Of a stretch of DNA of 64,000 nt, positions 20,755 through 32,334 are shown piece after piece. This DNA comes from Hyposmocoma kahamanoa (Eukaryota; Arthropoda; Insecta; Lepidoptera; Cosmopterigidae), in assembly GCF_003589595.1 (NCBI RefSeq), contig NW_020653945.1, forward strand, positions 8,835,292 through 8,899,291. Direction: 5' to 3'. The notes under the pieces were generated by a model, which did no database searches, had not been told where the DNA came from, and saw only the letters and a list, made by a program, of their open reading frames with translations. The position numbers and the translations under genes are program-made. The stretch's first letter is position 1. Each line of letters opens with the position of its first letter.

Positions 20755-21763
20755 TCAGTGAGAATGAATTATTTATAAAGATTTTATAATTTAGATTAAT
20801 TTAATTTTACTCATTTGCCGTCTCCACAAATTACTACTAGTTCTTGTTACTATTTTTGCATAATGAAAGAAGGTATGCTGGTGCTTATAGCACAGGTTTT
20901 CCTTTTTTAAGTACCAGCGGTCATATCTACTGATTCTTTGATACTTACTTACTGTACACTATGCATGTTGTATTATTATTATGGCAAATAAATTTATTAC
21001 TTATATTTATTTACAGACATTTGACATATTCTTGCATGATATAAAGGTCACTGGGTATAATTAACAACTTTCAATACCTATGGTATAATGTTTATTTTTT
21101 ATAAACACTTTAGGTATAACAGAACAGTCACTGAGTATAATGTATTTAAAGATAATGTGGTGGTGGTACAGTGGTGTTAAGGTGCAGTGGACAATGAACC
21201 GAATTTGTATGCATTTTCTAGTTGGTTTGTCTTGCTCCTGTGGGTTTAGGTTAGTATATGCAATTAAATATTTTGCTTGCGTTTTTGTAAATATATTTTT
21301 TAAAACCCTTGCTCGTAAAGCTGATGTAATTCCACCGGTTTTAAATATGTAAAGCGGGTCATAAAAAACGCGTGTGTTACCAAAGCAAATAGTTAAGTTA
21401 TAGTCCATACAAATTCCATAACAGTATTATTTGCCATTTCAAATATGGAACTGATCGCCGCCGCACGACTCCAGCTATAAATAGTGAGCAGCGCGCTGTT
21501 GCTATTCAAATTTCGAACAAATCGCCGCGCGGCGCCAGTCAGTAGGCAGCGCTAGCGCGCTGTTAAAATGGCGGGAACGCAACAGTGTGCATTCACAGAT
21601 TGAGTTTATTAAAAAAAAAAACAGTTTATTTGGTAATTTAAAAACTTGGCTGCATGCTCTAGCGTCTTTGCCAACATTTTCACGCAGCCACGGTAGAAAA
21701 TAATCCTCGCGCCATTTTTCTCAAATTTTCTTTTCTTTGTACTTGTATTGTGAATATCTAAAA
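20752..21763. other. No gene; GC-rich leader of the recombinase pseudogene at its end
   Basis: AT-rich to 21430. A GC-rich patch follows (21440-21600; GCGCGCTGTTGCTATTCAAA and AGCGCTAGCGCGCTGTTAAA share an inverted and repeated GCGCGCTGTT word) about 170 bp before the recombinase start codon. It could be that element's promoter or its 5' end. Confidence 0.35.
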
Positions 21764-23067
21764 ATGACAACTTTCAATAATGAACATGAGCAATATATTA
21801 CTTCAACTCCACCGGATATACTAACAGAAGCGCGAACCGCATGCGACAGGTTGCTGCCGTCAATATCCAAGGATAGATACATAACCACGTATGAAAATTT
21901 CTTGAAGTGGAAAAACATGAAAAATGCCAAGTCATTTTCCGAAAATGTAGTTTTGGGGCGTATTTTAATGAACTAGCTAGTAAATATAAGCCTAGCTCGT
22001 TGTGGAAAACATATTCTATGCTGAAAAGTACCCTCAAGATGAAAAATGGTGTCGATATTAGTTTATATACAAATCTAATTGCATTTTTAAAGAGACGCTC
22101 TGATGGTTTTATAAAGAAAAAATCTAAGGTAGGTACTGTCAGTAAATGACGTCGAAAAGTTTCTAAAAGATGCTCCAGATAGCCAGTACCTGGCAACAAA
22201 GGTCAGTTTGCCTCCTTATTTTATGTATTGGTCTACCTACTGTACAATTGTACATACTCTTTTACATATTTTTTTAACGACTGTCTGTAAGCTAAGTACC
22301 TATACCTCATCTAACACATTTTTATTTATTTTCAGGTTGCGTTAATATTTGGTATTCATAGTGCATGTAGACGGCAAGAGCTTCACAATATTACCACAAA
22401 AGACATTGAAAATCAAGGCAAAATGCTTTAAGTTAAAATCCCAAACACTAAAAACAAAATACCCCGATCTTTTATTATCGACGGCTCATTTTATGACGTG
22501 GTCAAAAAATATGAAGCTCTGCGTACGACTAAGACAAAAAGTAATCATTTCTTTCAGAATTACCAAAAAGGTAAATGTACTGCGCAACCTATTGGCATAA
22601 ATAAATTCGGTACCATGCCAAAGGAAGTCGCCAAGTTTTTAGGATTGCCAGATGCTGATTGTTATACAGGGCACAGTTTCAGAAGAACGTCAGCTACGTT
22701 ACTTGCTGATTAGGGAGCTGATATATTGATAGCTTTAAAGCGGCATGGCGGCTGGCGTTCTAACGCAGTAGCAGAATCTTATGTAGAAGATTCCATCCAA
22801 AACAAAGCAAATATGAGTGCCAAAATAACTCAGGCAATAAATTTGGAGCCACAAACGAAGAAGTTTTGCCCTGAGCCGCGCCCCTCTACTTCTACTGATG
22901 ATACTTTTTTATTTACAACTAATGACGAATTACAATGCTCTTCTGCCGCCTTTCAAGAAGTTTCGTCGTCTCCAACATTTACCCTAACACAAAACAATGA
23001 CATTATGAATAGTAATAATAATAATAACATAATTAAAAAAACCAACTACAACTACGTATCATTTTAA
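21764..23067 (+). pseudogene. Crypton-like tyrosine recombinase pseudogene with an intron
   Basis: Starts MTTFNNEHEQYITSTPPDIL; an N-terminal SAM-like/core-binding region follows (DRYITTYENFLKWK..., SSLWKTYSMLKSTL). The catalytic half has the tyrosine-recombinase signature: box I arginine in GIHSACRRQELHNI, HxxR in TGHSFRRTSATLL, the third histidine/tryptophan in KRHGGW, and the nucleophile tyrosine in AESYVEDS. An intron with GT/AG ends (22202-22335) interrupts QYLATK and VALIFGI. Disabled by a frameshift near 21950, another near 22140, TAA at 22429 and TAG at 22711. Family knowledge: this R-H-R-H-Y layout with an intron and no DDE motif fits insect Cryptons or host genes derived from them. 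A low-complexity Asn-rich tail ends at 23067. Confidence 0.82.
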
Positions 23068-23162
23068 TAATTGTAATTTCACTAACTGTTTCAATAATTA
23101 AAAATGAACAAAATATAAAATGTTTTTTTTTCTGTTTCCTCGCAAATGTGTTAAAAAACGTC

Positions 23163-23258
23163 GTACGATATACGTGCGTATTGGTTATAACATGCTCGGC
23201 TCAATTAAGACTCCGCCTCGCATGTTATAACCATCTTTACGCACTAATATCGTAATGT
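23163..23258. repeat. Hairpin ~100 bp downstream of the recombinase pseudogene
   Basis: GCGTATTGGTTATAACATGC pairs with GCATGTTATAACCATCTTTA, then CGC, across a ~24-base loop. Outer words (CGTACGATAT, ATATCGTAATG) are also roughly inverted. It may be the 3' structure of the recombinase element or an independent insertion. Confidence 0.7.
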
Positions 23259-24256
23259 ACTATTATTACACAAAAGGCTCTTAAAACTATACAAAAACAA
23301 TTATATTTTGCGATTTTACATTTTATGGAAGAAAAAATCTTATCAGCATACTATAAGGCACTTCAACTATTAGTAAAACGAAATATTGTGTTATATTATT
23401 TAATACATTATACTGGTAGTACTTACATAATTTGTTAATCATGCCACCTAATCATTATATCTAATGTTTGTTATACTGAAGGTTTAACACATTGAAATTA
23501 TGCCTTTTGTTGTTATACTTTTTGTTGATTATGTACAGTGAGTGATTATATCCTTAGAAATCATATCACGTTGTTATATAAAGTGAAAATAGATTATTTG
23601 TTGTTATATCTTCCATTACACACCCAATTAGATTATGTAGAAGTTATACTTACATGACCAATTATAACGTTTGCAAGGTACTTATTGGTACGTATGAGTT
23701 TATCTATTAACAGATGCTGCTGGGTAGTACGTTATGGCAAATGGAAAGAAAGAAAACTGTAAGATTTTATTTTCATTCATTTACTACATATCTCATCTAG
23801 ATCAATTTATGATTCTGAACTTGAACTACTAATACTCGTACTTGAATGTTTGCAATATCTCCCTTCAGATAAAAAAAAATATAATTAGGAATAACATACT
23901 TTTATAAACAATGAATTACTAGTAGTTATCACATTGGTTTCAAATCACTTACTAGTGGTTTTAACTTCCTCTATTGAACAAAATTCATCACAGATGACCA
24001 CTAGATTGGTATTATCAATGGGCAATCGATTTTCGGAAAAAAAATGTTGAGGTAACTAACTGATAACCGTATAATATCATATGGTTTTGTCTGTTGACAT
24101 TCTATATCGAATTTGGTTGAACTCATAAGTTGACAATGTTTAAAACAACTGGTTTATATTTACGATTGAATGATTTAAATACATAATATACTTTTTTGTA
24201 TCGTAGATAATATGTTCGTTTTACTTGAAGAATCCTGAGATATAAGCTTCAGTATA
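23259..24256. other. No gene seen; upstream of the four-TM gene
   Basis: AT-rich non-coding sequence leading to the first exon at 24257. No TATA-box/initiator pair could be singled out with confidence. Confidence 0.4.
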
Positions 24257-24346
24257 ATGTTGTTCACGTGGTTACCAACTGTTAGAAATTGTTTCTGTTG
24301 TGTTAAGCTTAATTATGCTGTTTGGATTATCGCACTCATAGCATTG
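24257..24346 (+). CDS. Four-TM protein, exon 1
   Basis: ATG-led exon of exactly 30 codons, MLFTWLPTVRNCFCCVKLNY..., ending at donor GTGAGA (24347). A short cytosolic head with a Cys cluster (NCFCCVKL) precedes the start of the first membrane segment (YAVWIIALIAL). Cys-rich heads of this kind occur in small insect four-TM proteins (family knowledge, approximate). The exon joins in phase 0 to 28088. The 3.7-kb intron contains family C and other repeats. Confidence 0.6.
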
Positions 24347-24460
24347 GTGAGAAACTTGTATTTATATTTTTAGAAATGATAGAGGTAAAAGGGGTTGATA
24401 TTCAGTAATAACTCGACCGAAGTGTGGATTAGGCCACCTTTCATCCACTGATACAGCTAT

Positions 24461-24698
24461 CATCTGCTTAAAGGTAGAATCACATATGTGATATTTTCCA
24501 CAACAAAAATCTCCAAATTACGTATCAGTTGTGAGAAATTCATCATCTTACTGCAGTTAAAACTCTTATTAAGCTTATATAATAACTTTTTTGTTGTTGA
24601 GTTTCACGTGTAGAAAGATAGTGATTTTCTTACCATAGCTATATAAATTGAAGACTTTTTGTGAAAATGAAAAAAAAAATTACCTTTAAACAGACGAT
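24461..24698. mobile_element. Hairpin element family C, copy 1
   Basis: Ends are inverted: CATCTGCTTAAAGGTAGAAT and AATTACCTTTAAACAGACGA. Internal words (AGAAAGATAGTGATTTTCTT) match the copies at 36797 and 59088. It is the most diverged of the three. It lies in intron 1 of the four-TM gene. Confidence 0.8.
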
Positions 24699-25017
24699 AT
24701 GCTAATTGACTGAAATCGGAACAGGTAGAGTATTTTTATCTAAATTTCAAGTGAAATCTCAGAATTTAAACTTTATAAGAGCAAAAAATCAAAACGGAAT
24801 ACTTTTTCTTATACTTACAATAAGTTTTTACCGCAATTGTAAGTTATACGTAAAAATGAAGAATGAAGTATAATAGGTAGTATAAACATTCTGGGATTTC
24901 AGAGGGATGTATGAGGGAGTCATCACAGTTTATCGACACATAATAGAATTCGAAACCGGTCAGAAAAATCTCTATATCCCTCAGAGTCAAAGGAAGTGCG
25001 TTTCGTATCAGCTAACC

Positions 25018-25330
25018 ACAGGTCGGCAACGAATCGGCTTCCTGCGAATTTCCGATCGGTTACTACGTAGCCGAGGACGCTTGATGCGCGCCGTCGAACA
25101 GCCGCTTCGACGCTCGAACGGAGCGTTAACGGCCGAACAACTCCGAAGATGCGAAGACTGTGTAGTCTTCGCGCCTTCGGAGTCGTTCATATCGCTTATC
25201 GCTTGTCGCTTCGAGACGATGGTGAAACGGCGGCGCCGAACGCCCGAATGGCCACTTCTACGGCGAATCGGCTTAATGCGACAAGTGTTGTAAAACATGC
25301 ACGTCTTAAGCCGATTCCGAGTCGATTAGT
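25018..25330. mobile_element. GC-rich palindromic MITE
   Basis: GC-rich island with inverted ends (CGGCAACGAATCGGCTT and AAGCCGATTCCGAGTCG) and a central hairpin (CTCCGAAGATGCGAAGACTG and then AGTCTTCGCGCCTTCGGAG). Overlapping frames on both strands are by-products of its high GC content. Located in intron 1 of the four-TM gene. Confidence 0.7.
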
Positions 25331-27654
25331 ATGGTGACTGCCTTATCCATTCTATTTGTATTACTTTGGGTAAATATACTCTGTCTGTTTCGATCTTTGT
25401 TAATTAAGCTAAAGCCAACTGGTGCGACGAGATTGACACGTTAATTATTATAGTATAGTATTTACGCCTTGTTAATAGGTTGTTAGACAAGAAACCGGAG
25501 TCAAATACTTTTTAAAAAAGAAAACAATTGAAATACAATGTGAAAACAGATTAGAATTTCGTCAAGAAACAAAACCTTTTAAAGTCACGGCGGCTGTAAT
25601 GGATTGATATGAGCTAGTAATATACTAATTATTTGTTTACTAGAAAATAACAGAGGATCCCCATACCATTAACTTGAACCACCACTAGTATCAGGTTAAG
25701 TGAGATATTGAATAATCAAAATTTCAGATTAATTTTCAGCATGTTAATGTTAGTTAAATTAAGCATTAAAAAAAATAAAAATGAGAGATTGAAATAGAGT
25801 ATTTTAAACAACTAAAAATTCGATGTGTTTTTGTAATTACGTGCTCGTAGAAAAAGCAAAAGAATGAAAGTGTAGGTAATGTTGAAACTAATCAAAATAA
25901 TTTGCTTTTCTTCATAAATCTTTATTTTGCAAGTAAGGGTAAAACTTGATGAGGGATTTTTATTTTTTATTTTATTTTAAAGATACACAAACATAATGTA
26001 ATCGTCACATGGTAACAGATACAGTTTGATACATTAATAGTATAGACCACATTCCAAAAACAGTGTACACAGGTATGATAAAATTAGTCTTAGTATTAGG
26101 TTAATGTAAAATTTCAATCTCGAAATCCAAAACAAAGACAAAAAAGAAATAAATAAATAAATTTACAAAGTGATTTATTTAAATAGTTAAAACTAATAGT
26201 AATAACAATATAACAGAATGATAACAGAACACAAAATGATCAAAAGCTAAAACTCAAGCGATACACGTAATTGCGTCTTGTATAAATTTTCGAATTAAAA
26301 ATATCGAGATCACTATTATTCTACTATTATTTCACTATAGGGTTATAGAAAGAGGTAGGTAATATTTTTGTATACATTAAGACGAAAAATTCTCGGCACC
26401 CTGAGACGTACTTATTAAAAATGTAATGGATTGAAAATCAACAATCACCAATTATTTGTTTAATTTTGAAGTGCAAAGTTGTCGTGTTGACTATTGTTAA
26501 AATTAGTTATTTATTCTGTGATAATCACTGAAATCTAAGTAAAGCGTTCTGTGGTGACAGCATTTTCCTTTAACATAGTCGCTGCTTTTCAAAAACAGTG
26601 GATCAAACCAAAAAAGTAGGTACTTAATATTTATCTCAAAAGACACTTGCATTCAGAATGTTTTAAATTTTATTGTGAAAAAAAAAACCGAGTGACAACA
26701 TGGACCGCTGTATAATTCGTTGGGTTTGCATATTAACTTTGCTATAATTGTTTCTAAACCATATTCCTGATGAATTTGTTGATTTTGAAAGAGGCTACTA
26801 TCTAGAAAGCCATTTGCTTTTTGTTTTTCTCATTAATTTTTAATGAACGTGTGGGTCGAAATGTAGTTTTATTTTTCGACATAGTCCGTTCAGTTTTGTG
26901 CGTCAGTTCTACTGGTAAGACAAAATGACCAGAAACATTTATCATATAATGGTAAGAACCTTAGACCGTATTACCATTTCGACCCCAGAGAAGCATTGCT
27001 GGGTTCCGAATGGATTAACCTCTACTGGACTAACCACTTTAAGTAAATTCCACATTTAATTGTCAAATACGAGTGATGAACCTGCCACTTTGAAAATTTA
27101 CTATAGTAGCGAACATGACGTCGCATCATGACCGTGACATCGCATTTTTGTTGTAAAGCGCACGCGCCCGCGATCAATGGCTGCGACAGTATATCGCTGT
27201 GCCAAACTTAAATTTTAAAACATTTTGACAGTTCTGCGCGGTAATTTTATCAACATAAAAATTGAGCGCGGCAAACTGAGATAAACAGAATTAATAAAAA
27301 AGAGAAAGGGAAAGTTTTTCAAGCAAATTACTCCTAAATGCAATTATATCAATTATGCGATGTTACAATTTACATCAGATGGTCCGTCTGACATTTGCCG
27401 GTGTTTAAGGCTATAAAAAATCCAGGCATCGTCCGCTGAAGATGGCTTAGGCTAGAACTTAATTCATATTATAATTGCCTTGGAATAATAAAGCCATATT
27501 TGGTCATACGTCAAAAATGCTTTTACTACGTGAAAGTCATAAAAATAAAACGAATTATATGAAACCAGATTTATCGCAGATCACGCTACGGCAAAGAAAT
27601 CGTTAAAAACTAAAAAATAAAGATCAGCAACAAGCACAGAGAAATTCGTAAGGT
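25331..27654. other. Intronic, no gene seen
   Basis: AT-rich intron-1 sequence of the four-TM gene. A small GC-rich patch at 27115-27190 carries words such as CGCATCATGACCGTGACATC without a clear border. Nothing else is supported. Confidence 0.4.
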
Positions 27655-27760
27655 CTGTTAGTTTGTTCCGTGCCTAAGTTGGCATAGGGCCTGACACGGT
27701 TTGCTGCAAAACGTTGGTTCGAATCCAACCGAATCGAAGGGATTTTTTCTTTAATAAAAA
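27655..27760 (+). mobile_element. tRNA-derived SINE (family S3)
   Basis: A tRNA-like head with TTCCGTGCCTAAGTTGGCAT (A-box region), CACGGTTTGCTGC and B-box GGTTCGAATCC, followed by CGAATCGAAGGGATTTTTTC. The same layout is found on the - strand at 45801-46010 and, weaker, at 58390-58500. It lies in intron 1 of the four-TM gene. Confidence 0.65.
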
Positions 27761-28087
27761 AAATAAAATGCAATGGGATTAATCTTCAATTTTAATTAAT
27801 TTGAGTAATTTCACAAAAATAATTGAATATCATGGTGGTCAAACATCTTGACATTCAATAAACTTAAAAATTATATGAAACAAATTAAAATATATATGTG
27901 AAATATTTGTAACTATCCTTAAGCATAAAAAGTCATCGACTAATTTGTAGAATCTTTACTCTCCCAAAAAGTTGTCATATTGCAGATGTGGCCTTATTCT
28001 AACCAAGTAGTCTATAGTTTAATATGACTAGTAGATGTACAACTTTACACATTAATGTACATGTCACCTTAAAGTTATTATTTTCAG

Positions 28088-28261
28088 ATGGATGGTAACC
28101 ATTACATTTTTCGCTACTATACGTACACGGTCTTGTGCGATGGGTTATATAAAGAAGCAGGTTGGTTTCAAATATGTTCCATTGTTATGCTGGTAATACT
28201 ATTAATTGGCGGTACAATGTTAACATTTTCCAGTCTTGTATTCATGGTTGGAGTGTGTAAG
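28088..28261 (+). CDS. Four-TM protein, exon 2
   Basis: Acceptor TTATTTTCAG precedes 28088 and donor GTTAGT follows 28261; 58 codons, phase 0 at both ends. The exon has an extracellular-type stretch (DGNHYIFRYYTYTVLCDGLY, KEAG), then a strong membrane segment (QICSIVMLVILLIGGTMLTF) continuing hydrophobic to MVGVCK. Its product would span a membrane; the partner and substrate are unknown. The downstream intron holds several MITEs, the nearest starting only 14 bases after the donor. Confidence 0.65.
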
Positions 28262-28274
28262 GTTAGTAGGTATC

Positions 28275-28445
28275 TTAGGGTCGTATTCTAGAACTCTACT
28301 CAATGCTCAAGTCAGGATTTGAGTATGGTTTAAAGCACTCGAAATCATACTCAAGTCCCTGCCATTAGGGTCGTATTTCCAGTGCTTGTGTTTCCAGTGC
28401 AATCCTGACTTGAGCATTGAGTAGAGTTCTAGAATACGACCCTTA
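28275..28445 (+). mobile_element. TTAGGG-bordered hairpin MITE, copy 2
   Basis: Begins TTAGGGTCGTATTCTAGAAC and ends TAGAATACGACCCTTAA. Aligns end to end with the reverse complement of copy 1 (20276-20446), with one internal replacement near TTGTGTTTCCAGTGC. Inserted in intron 2 of the four-TM gene beside the splice donor. Confidence 0.88.
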
Positions 28446-29297
28446 ATGTTCTATTCTAGAGCTTATAAAAATAATACAAATCATTTTATTGATTTCACAT
28501 TCCGTGTAAAAATAAATACTTTATATAATATAAAATATAACATCAAAGCAGGTCTCCAACCCTGGGCAGACTAAATTGCATTGATTGAACGGTTACAAAT
28601 GAAAACAAAACCTGAAATTTTAGTCACAACAACATTATTTTTTGATGAGGCTAACCAAAAACAGTAGAACAAAGTCGTGTATGTGTTACGTGCGCACGAC
28701 CGTAAACCGAATAGTAATACGAACGTTAGATTGATTTTGCGATTCCCAAGGCAGTGATTCTAGTAGATCGATTCTATAAATTAACGTTCAATAACATGTT
28801 AAGGGAGTTCAGACTCAATACAGGTGAGCGGTACACGTCGTATCGATAATTGGACTACGCCAAGCGAACGCGCGGCTACACCGATCCCGTTCTAATTTGT
28901 CTAAAGACAGTTATTTCTGCCATAAAGTGAGTATTAATTTGCGACACTGATATCTGTCCAGTTTTGAGTGAAATTTCGTGATCTTCCTGAGCTCGCTTGG
29001 CAATTGTACTCGTAGTGACGCATCTTTAAGCATTAGTCAGACGGCGCGTTCATAGCGAGGCGAGTATTTCCTAATCTGATTACAAAATCAAAATGAAACT
29101 AAATGGTTGTAGTACAAGAAAGTAGTATGAAGAAGAAAAGATAGGTGTAAAAATAGTTTAAAATTACATGAAACAAATGGAAATAAATATAACTTTTAAG
29201 GCTACAATTGTTCCACGTGGAACTGTGTACATATAGTATTGGGAATACCATTTTAGAAGTAGACTAGTTTTGGCATAAGTAATTATCGAGAACTTCG
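28446..29297. other. Intronic, no gene seen
   Basis: Intron-2 sequence with no supported feature apart from moderately GC-rich stretches at 28800-28920 and 28980-29060. The intervals 29520-30116 and 30552-31717 of the same intron are likewise without supported coding content. Confidence 0.4.
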
Positions 29298-29519
29298 AGG
29301 ACGCCTTCAAATTAAAGGTGGTGCTGCAGCCGCGCCACTACTAATTTTCATACAATATTTAGAAACGCAGTTGCAGCGCCACTGTTATGACACGCGCGCA
29401 CCACTTTTGCAGTCACAATTAGTGAACTAAAAATTACTGAAGCGCCACAGACGCGCGACGGCCGCGCTACTGTTGCGCCATTGCAGCGCTTCTCCAAACG
29501 CCTAATTTGAAGGCGCCCT
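29298..29519. mobile_element. MITE family E, copy 1
   Basis: Ends AGGACGCCTTCAAATTA and TAATTTGAAGGCGCCCT are inverted repeats. The interior is GC-rich (CGCGCGCACCACTTTTGCAG, CAGACGCGCGACGGCCGCGC). This uninterrupted copy shows what the split copy at 36321 looked like before its SINE arrived. Confidence 0.85.
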
Positions 29520-30116
29520 TAATGGAAACGAACCATTTTGAATTTGGACTTGTTTTAACAAGCTATATAATAAAAAAATTGGCTTTAAAGTGAGTTACAT
29601 AATAAAAAAAGATTTGCCTTTAGTTGACTTAAATTAGGTATTGTACTTAATTTTCTTGCAGATCGGTTAATTTATGATGGACGATTAAATCGTGACGTTT
29701 TTCATGTAGTACATATTTAATTTTACGTCCGGGATAAGGAAATAGATATTTAATCCATAGATATAGAAAAAAAGGGGAGATATGTAATGACGCTATGTAA
29801 GATCGGCTGCCGATGTCGCCACTTTTTAGCTTGAGTGCAATTCAAACTTTACGCTCTGTTATTACTACCATAACTTAAAGATTTTGATTGGGTAGGGCTT
29901 AAAACGTGAAAACGACGTAAAACAATTTTTAAATTTAACAAAATTAAACTTACAGTCACTTGAATAAGAGTTATATTACAATATTTCAGTATTTTTTCAT
30001 CCTGGTTCAGCTATTCACCAATAGGTGGCGTTTTAGTAAAAAATACTACTAGTATATAATAGCTAACTATTACACGTTAGATGGCGCTGAAACTCATTTT
30101 TCGTTACACTAAGAAC

Positions 30117-30551
30117 TCACGGAGCGGTTTTCACCCGCGTCTGCCGTGGGACCGCGGCATCTGTGGAATGTAACAGTTAAGTATGTAAAATTAGTAGCAC
30201 ATTTCACGGCGCGGTTTACGCCTGTAGTGGTGACAGTTGTTGGCGGTTGCCGCGACAGGGTACTACAGTAGAATTGTAGTAGAATCGCGCAGGACGCGAT
30301 GACCTGTGCGCTTGGCGGCCGTCGTCGCCCGCACACTTTGGCGGTCGGTTCAGGCGCAGAGTGAGTTCTCTATTAACCGCGCGACTTGCAATTAACTCCC
30401 ACTAACTTCGCGATCCGTTCCGCAATCGCAACGGTTTCGTGCTCGCAACCGCGGCAGCTACGTGCCCGCACAAGCTTGCAGGGTCGTGAGTATTGAAATA
30501 AAACCGCTGTCTAGCAGCACCGGCAGGCGCGGATGGAAACCGCTCCGTGAA
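30117..30551. mobile_element. Palindromic MITE with TCACGGAGCGG ends
   Basis: TCACGGAGCGGTTTTCACCC and CGCGTCTGCCGTG at the left pair with GGCAGGCGCGGATGGAAACC, then GCTCCGTGA, at the right. The ~435-bp body is GC-rich (CGCGATCCGTTCCGCAATCG) in AT-rich intronic DNA. No transposase frame. In intron 2 of the four-TM gene. Confidence 0.8.
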
Positions 30552-31717
30552 TTGTTAACCTTAAACTGACGCTACTCAATGAGTGATGTGGTCTTACCTA
30601 ATCGATAGTTGGAAACCATGTGGCTGTTATCAATATTTAAAAAAATATTCAATTTTTCATACTATATCTACACTGGTACTGGTGTATTATTAAATTAATA
30701 TATTAATATAAATAATTATTATTTTCTTAATGGCGGCCACTAGGCTTCACCAGTGTCAGTTTTATAAGAATAATATAAAAAATATGGCGACTGTCGCCAG
30801 TGTCAATTTTCCATTATACGTTACCACGGGTTGGTGAAGCTGTCACTGTCAAGAGTAAACTCGAACCATCAACGAATTTAATAAATTACATTATGTTGGT
30901 TTTTTTATGAAGGATTTATGTAATTTTCTATAATTGTTAGTAAACAAGTAAAATAAAGCCGACTTATTTTATTTATTTTTTTAAATGCATTTGCTATGGA
31001 AATTGAAACAAAGTCAGGAATAGTAATAAGAAAACCAATCTTTCGATTTTCCTGCAGCTTCAATAAACCTTCTTTTATTTTGAACTCATTGGAAAAACTT
31101 AAAATTTAAAAACACTACGCATAATCTACGAGTATAATGGAATTTTAAAATTTTAACAAAAAGAAAACATTGAATAATAATAGAAATAGTAACTAAAAAT
31201 GCAAATAGCCGGTGGAATGTTACTTCACTGGTTTTAAAATTTTTGTTTTCACTCCAATTTTTACAAGGTGTATCGCTACAACTTGGCATTTTCACGTTTT
31301 ACGAGAGATCTTGTATGTACAACGCCTGTATCGCCATGTCACTGTGGCGATGTTTGTAGGCGTGTCAAAATGACCATATCGAGGCGACACGAACCACGCC
31401 CCATACCATATCTCCCCTTTTTTTTTCTATATCTATGGTTGCTAATGACAAACCTGTTATTATAGAGAGTCTACAAAGTTGCAAAGTGGAGTTTTTACTT
31501 TTTATTGCGAAAGTTGTTACCCTAAGCCGAAAACTCGGGACCAATGATAAATCCGGACAGAAGGTAAAATAGCAGAACACGTCAGGACGAATCCGAGCGG
31601 ATGGTAACCCTATCTATGCGTAGGTAGGCAGGATGGTGGACCGTAAAGCGAATTTTACTCCGTACACTAAAACTGTTATAATGATGTATATTTAAAAAGT
31701 TTTAATTACTTTTTCAG

Positions 31718-31936
31718 GAACAAAACAGCTTTGGAAAACCTTTAGTAATATCATTGTTGATAGTGCCACTTATCGCGTTCATATACGACGTAATCGTGTT
31801 AGCGCATGTTTTATCAACGACCATTATGTCTTGCGAAATAACCCATTACATAAAGGAATGTGCGAATTGCCTGATTATAGCCATAGCTGTTGGTAGCTTT
31901 CTTAAAATATTTTGTACGTATATAAAGTTACCTTAA
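31718..31936 (+). CDS. Four-TM protein, last exon
   Basis: Acceptor TTACTTTTTCAG precedes 31718. The exon reads EQNSFGKPLVISLLIVPLIA and then FIYDVIVLAHVLSTTIM (membrane segment), a loop SCEITHYIKECAN, a last segment CLIIAIAVGSFLKIFCTYI, and stop TAA (31934-31936). Joined to exons 1 and 2 the protein is 160 residues with four predicted membrane segments, no signal peptide cleavage motif and no catalytic motif. Small four-TM proteins of tetraspanin-like, MARVEL-like or DUF-type families are the candidates; tetraspanin is unlikely because no CCG loop motif is present. Confidence 0.65.
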   Translation, partial: EQNSFGKPLVISLLIVPLIAFIYDVIVLAHVLSTTIMSCEITHYIKECANCLIIAIAVGSFLKIFCTYIKLP

Positions 31937-31968
31937 CAAGGATCTCGATTAATAAGGCTTCTCTATTG

Positions 31969-32233
31969 GCATAGTATAATAAGAAAAGTATAGTAACTCC
32001 ATAAAAACGTAGTAGTGGGTTTGTATGTGTGCGCACCCGTCACGTGCCGTGTACGGACGCACACATTCACATAATTTCGCGAAGCACTCGCGTTGCATAG
32101 CGATTGGTCGTCGCACGCGCCTTTCGTTTTTTTGCGAATATTATGTGCGTCCGTACATGGTGCGCGGCGTGCTGTAAACAAGCTTCTGCGTATGAATGGA
32201 GTTGCCATAGGTACTTGTCTTATTATATTATGC
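31969..32233. mobile_element. Palindromic MITE just after the four-TM gene
   Basis: Ends GCATAGTATAATAAGAAAAG and CTTGTCTTATTATATTATGC are inverted. Inner arms CACGTGCCGTGTACGGACGC and GCGTCCGTACATGGTGCGCG also pair. It starts 32 bases after the stop codon, so it may lie in the 3' untranslated region. Confidence 0.8.
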
Positions 32234-32334
32234 TATAACTTTCTCTCGGTAAAGTAAGAAGCGATAATTCGAAATAAGATTTATCAACCATACTGCAGAT
32301 AAGCGGTAAGGCATAAAAAGGTTAAAAAAGGATT

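Noticed and set aside
20482..20778. Four overlapping ORFs of His-Thr and Cys-Val repeats
   Set aside because: Translations of the (AC)n/(ACGC)n microsatellite in several frames; no complex sequence.
22498..22713. Separate small genes within 21737-23067
   Set aside because: Pieces of one recombinase frame broken by frameshifts and stops; merged into one pseudogene.
20276..28445. TTAGGG words as interstitial telomere repeat
   Set aside because: Single occurrences at the ends of a palindromic element; no TTAGG array.
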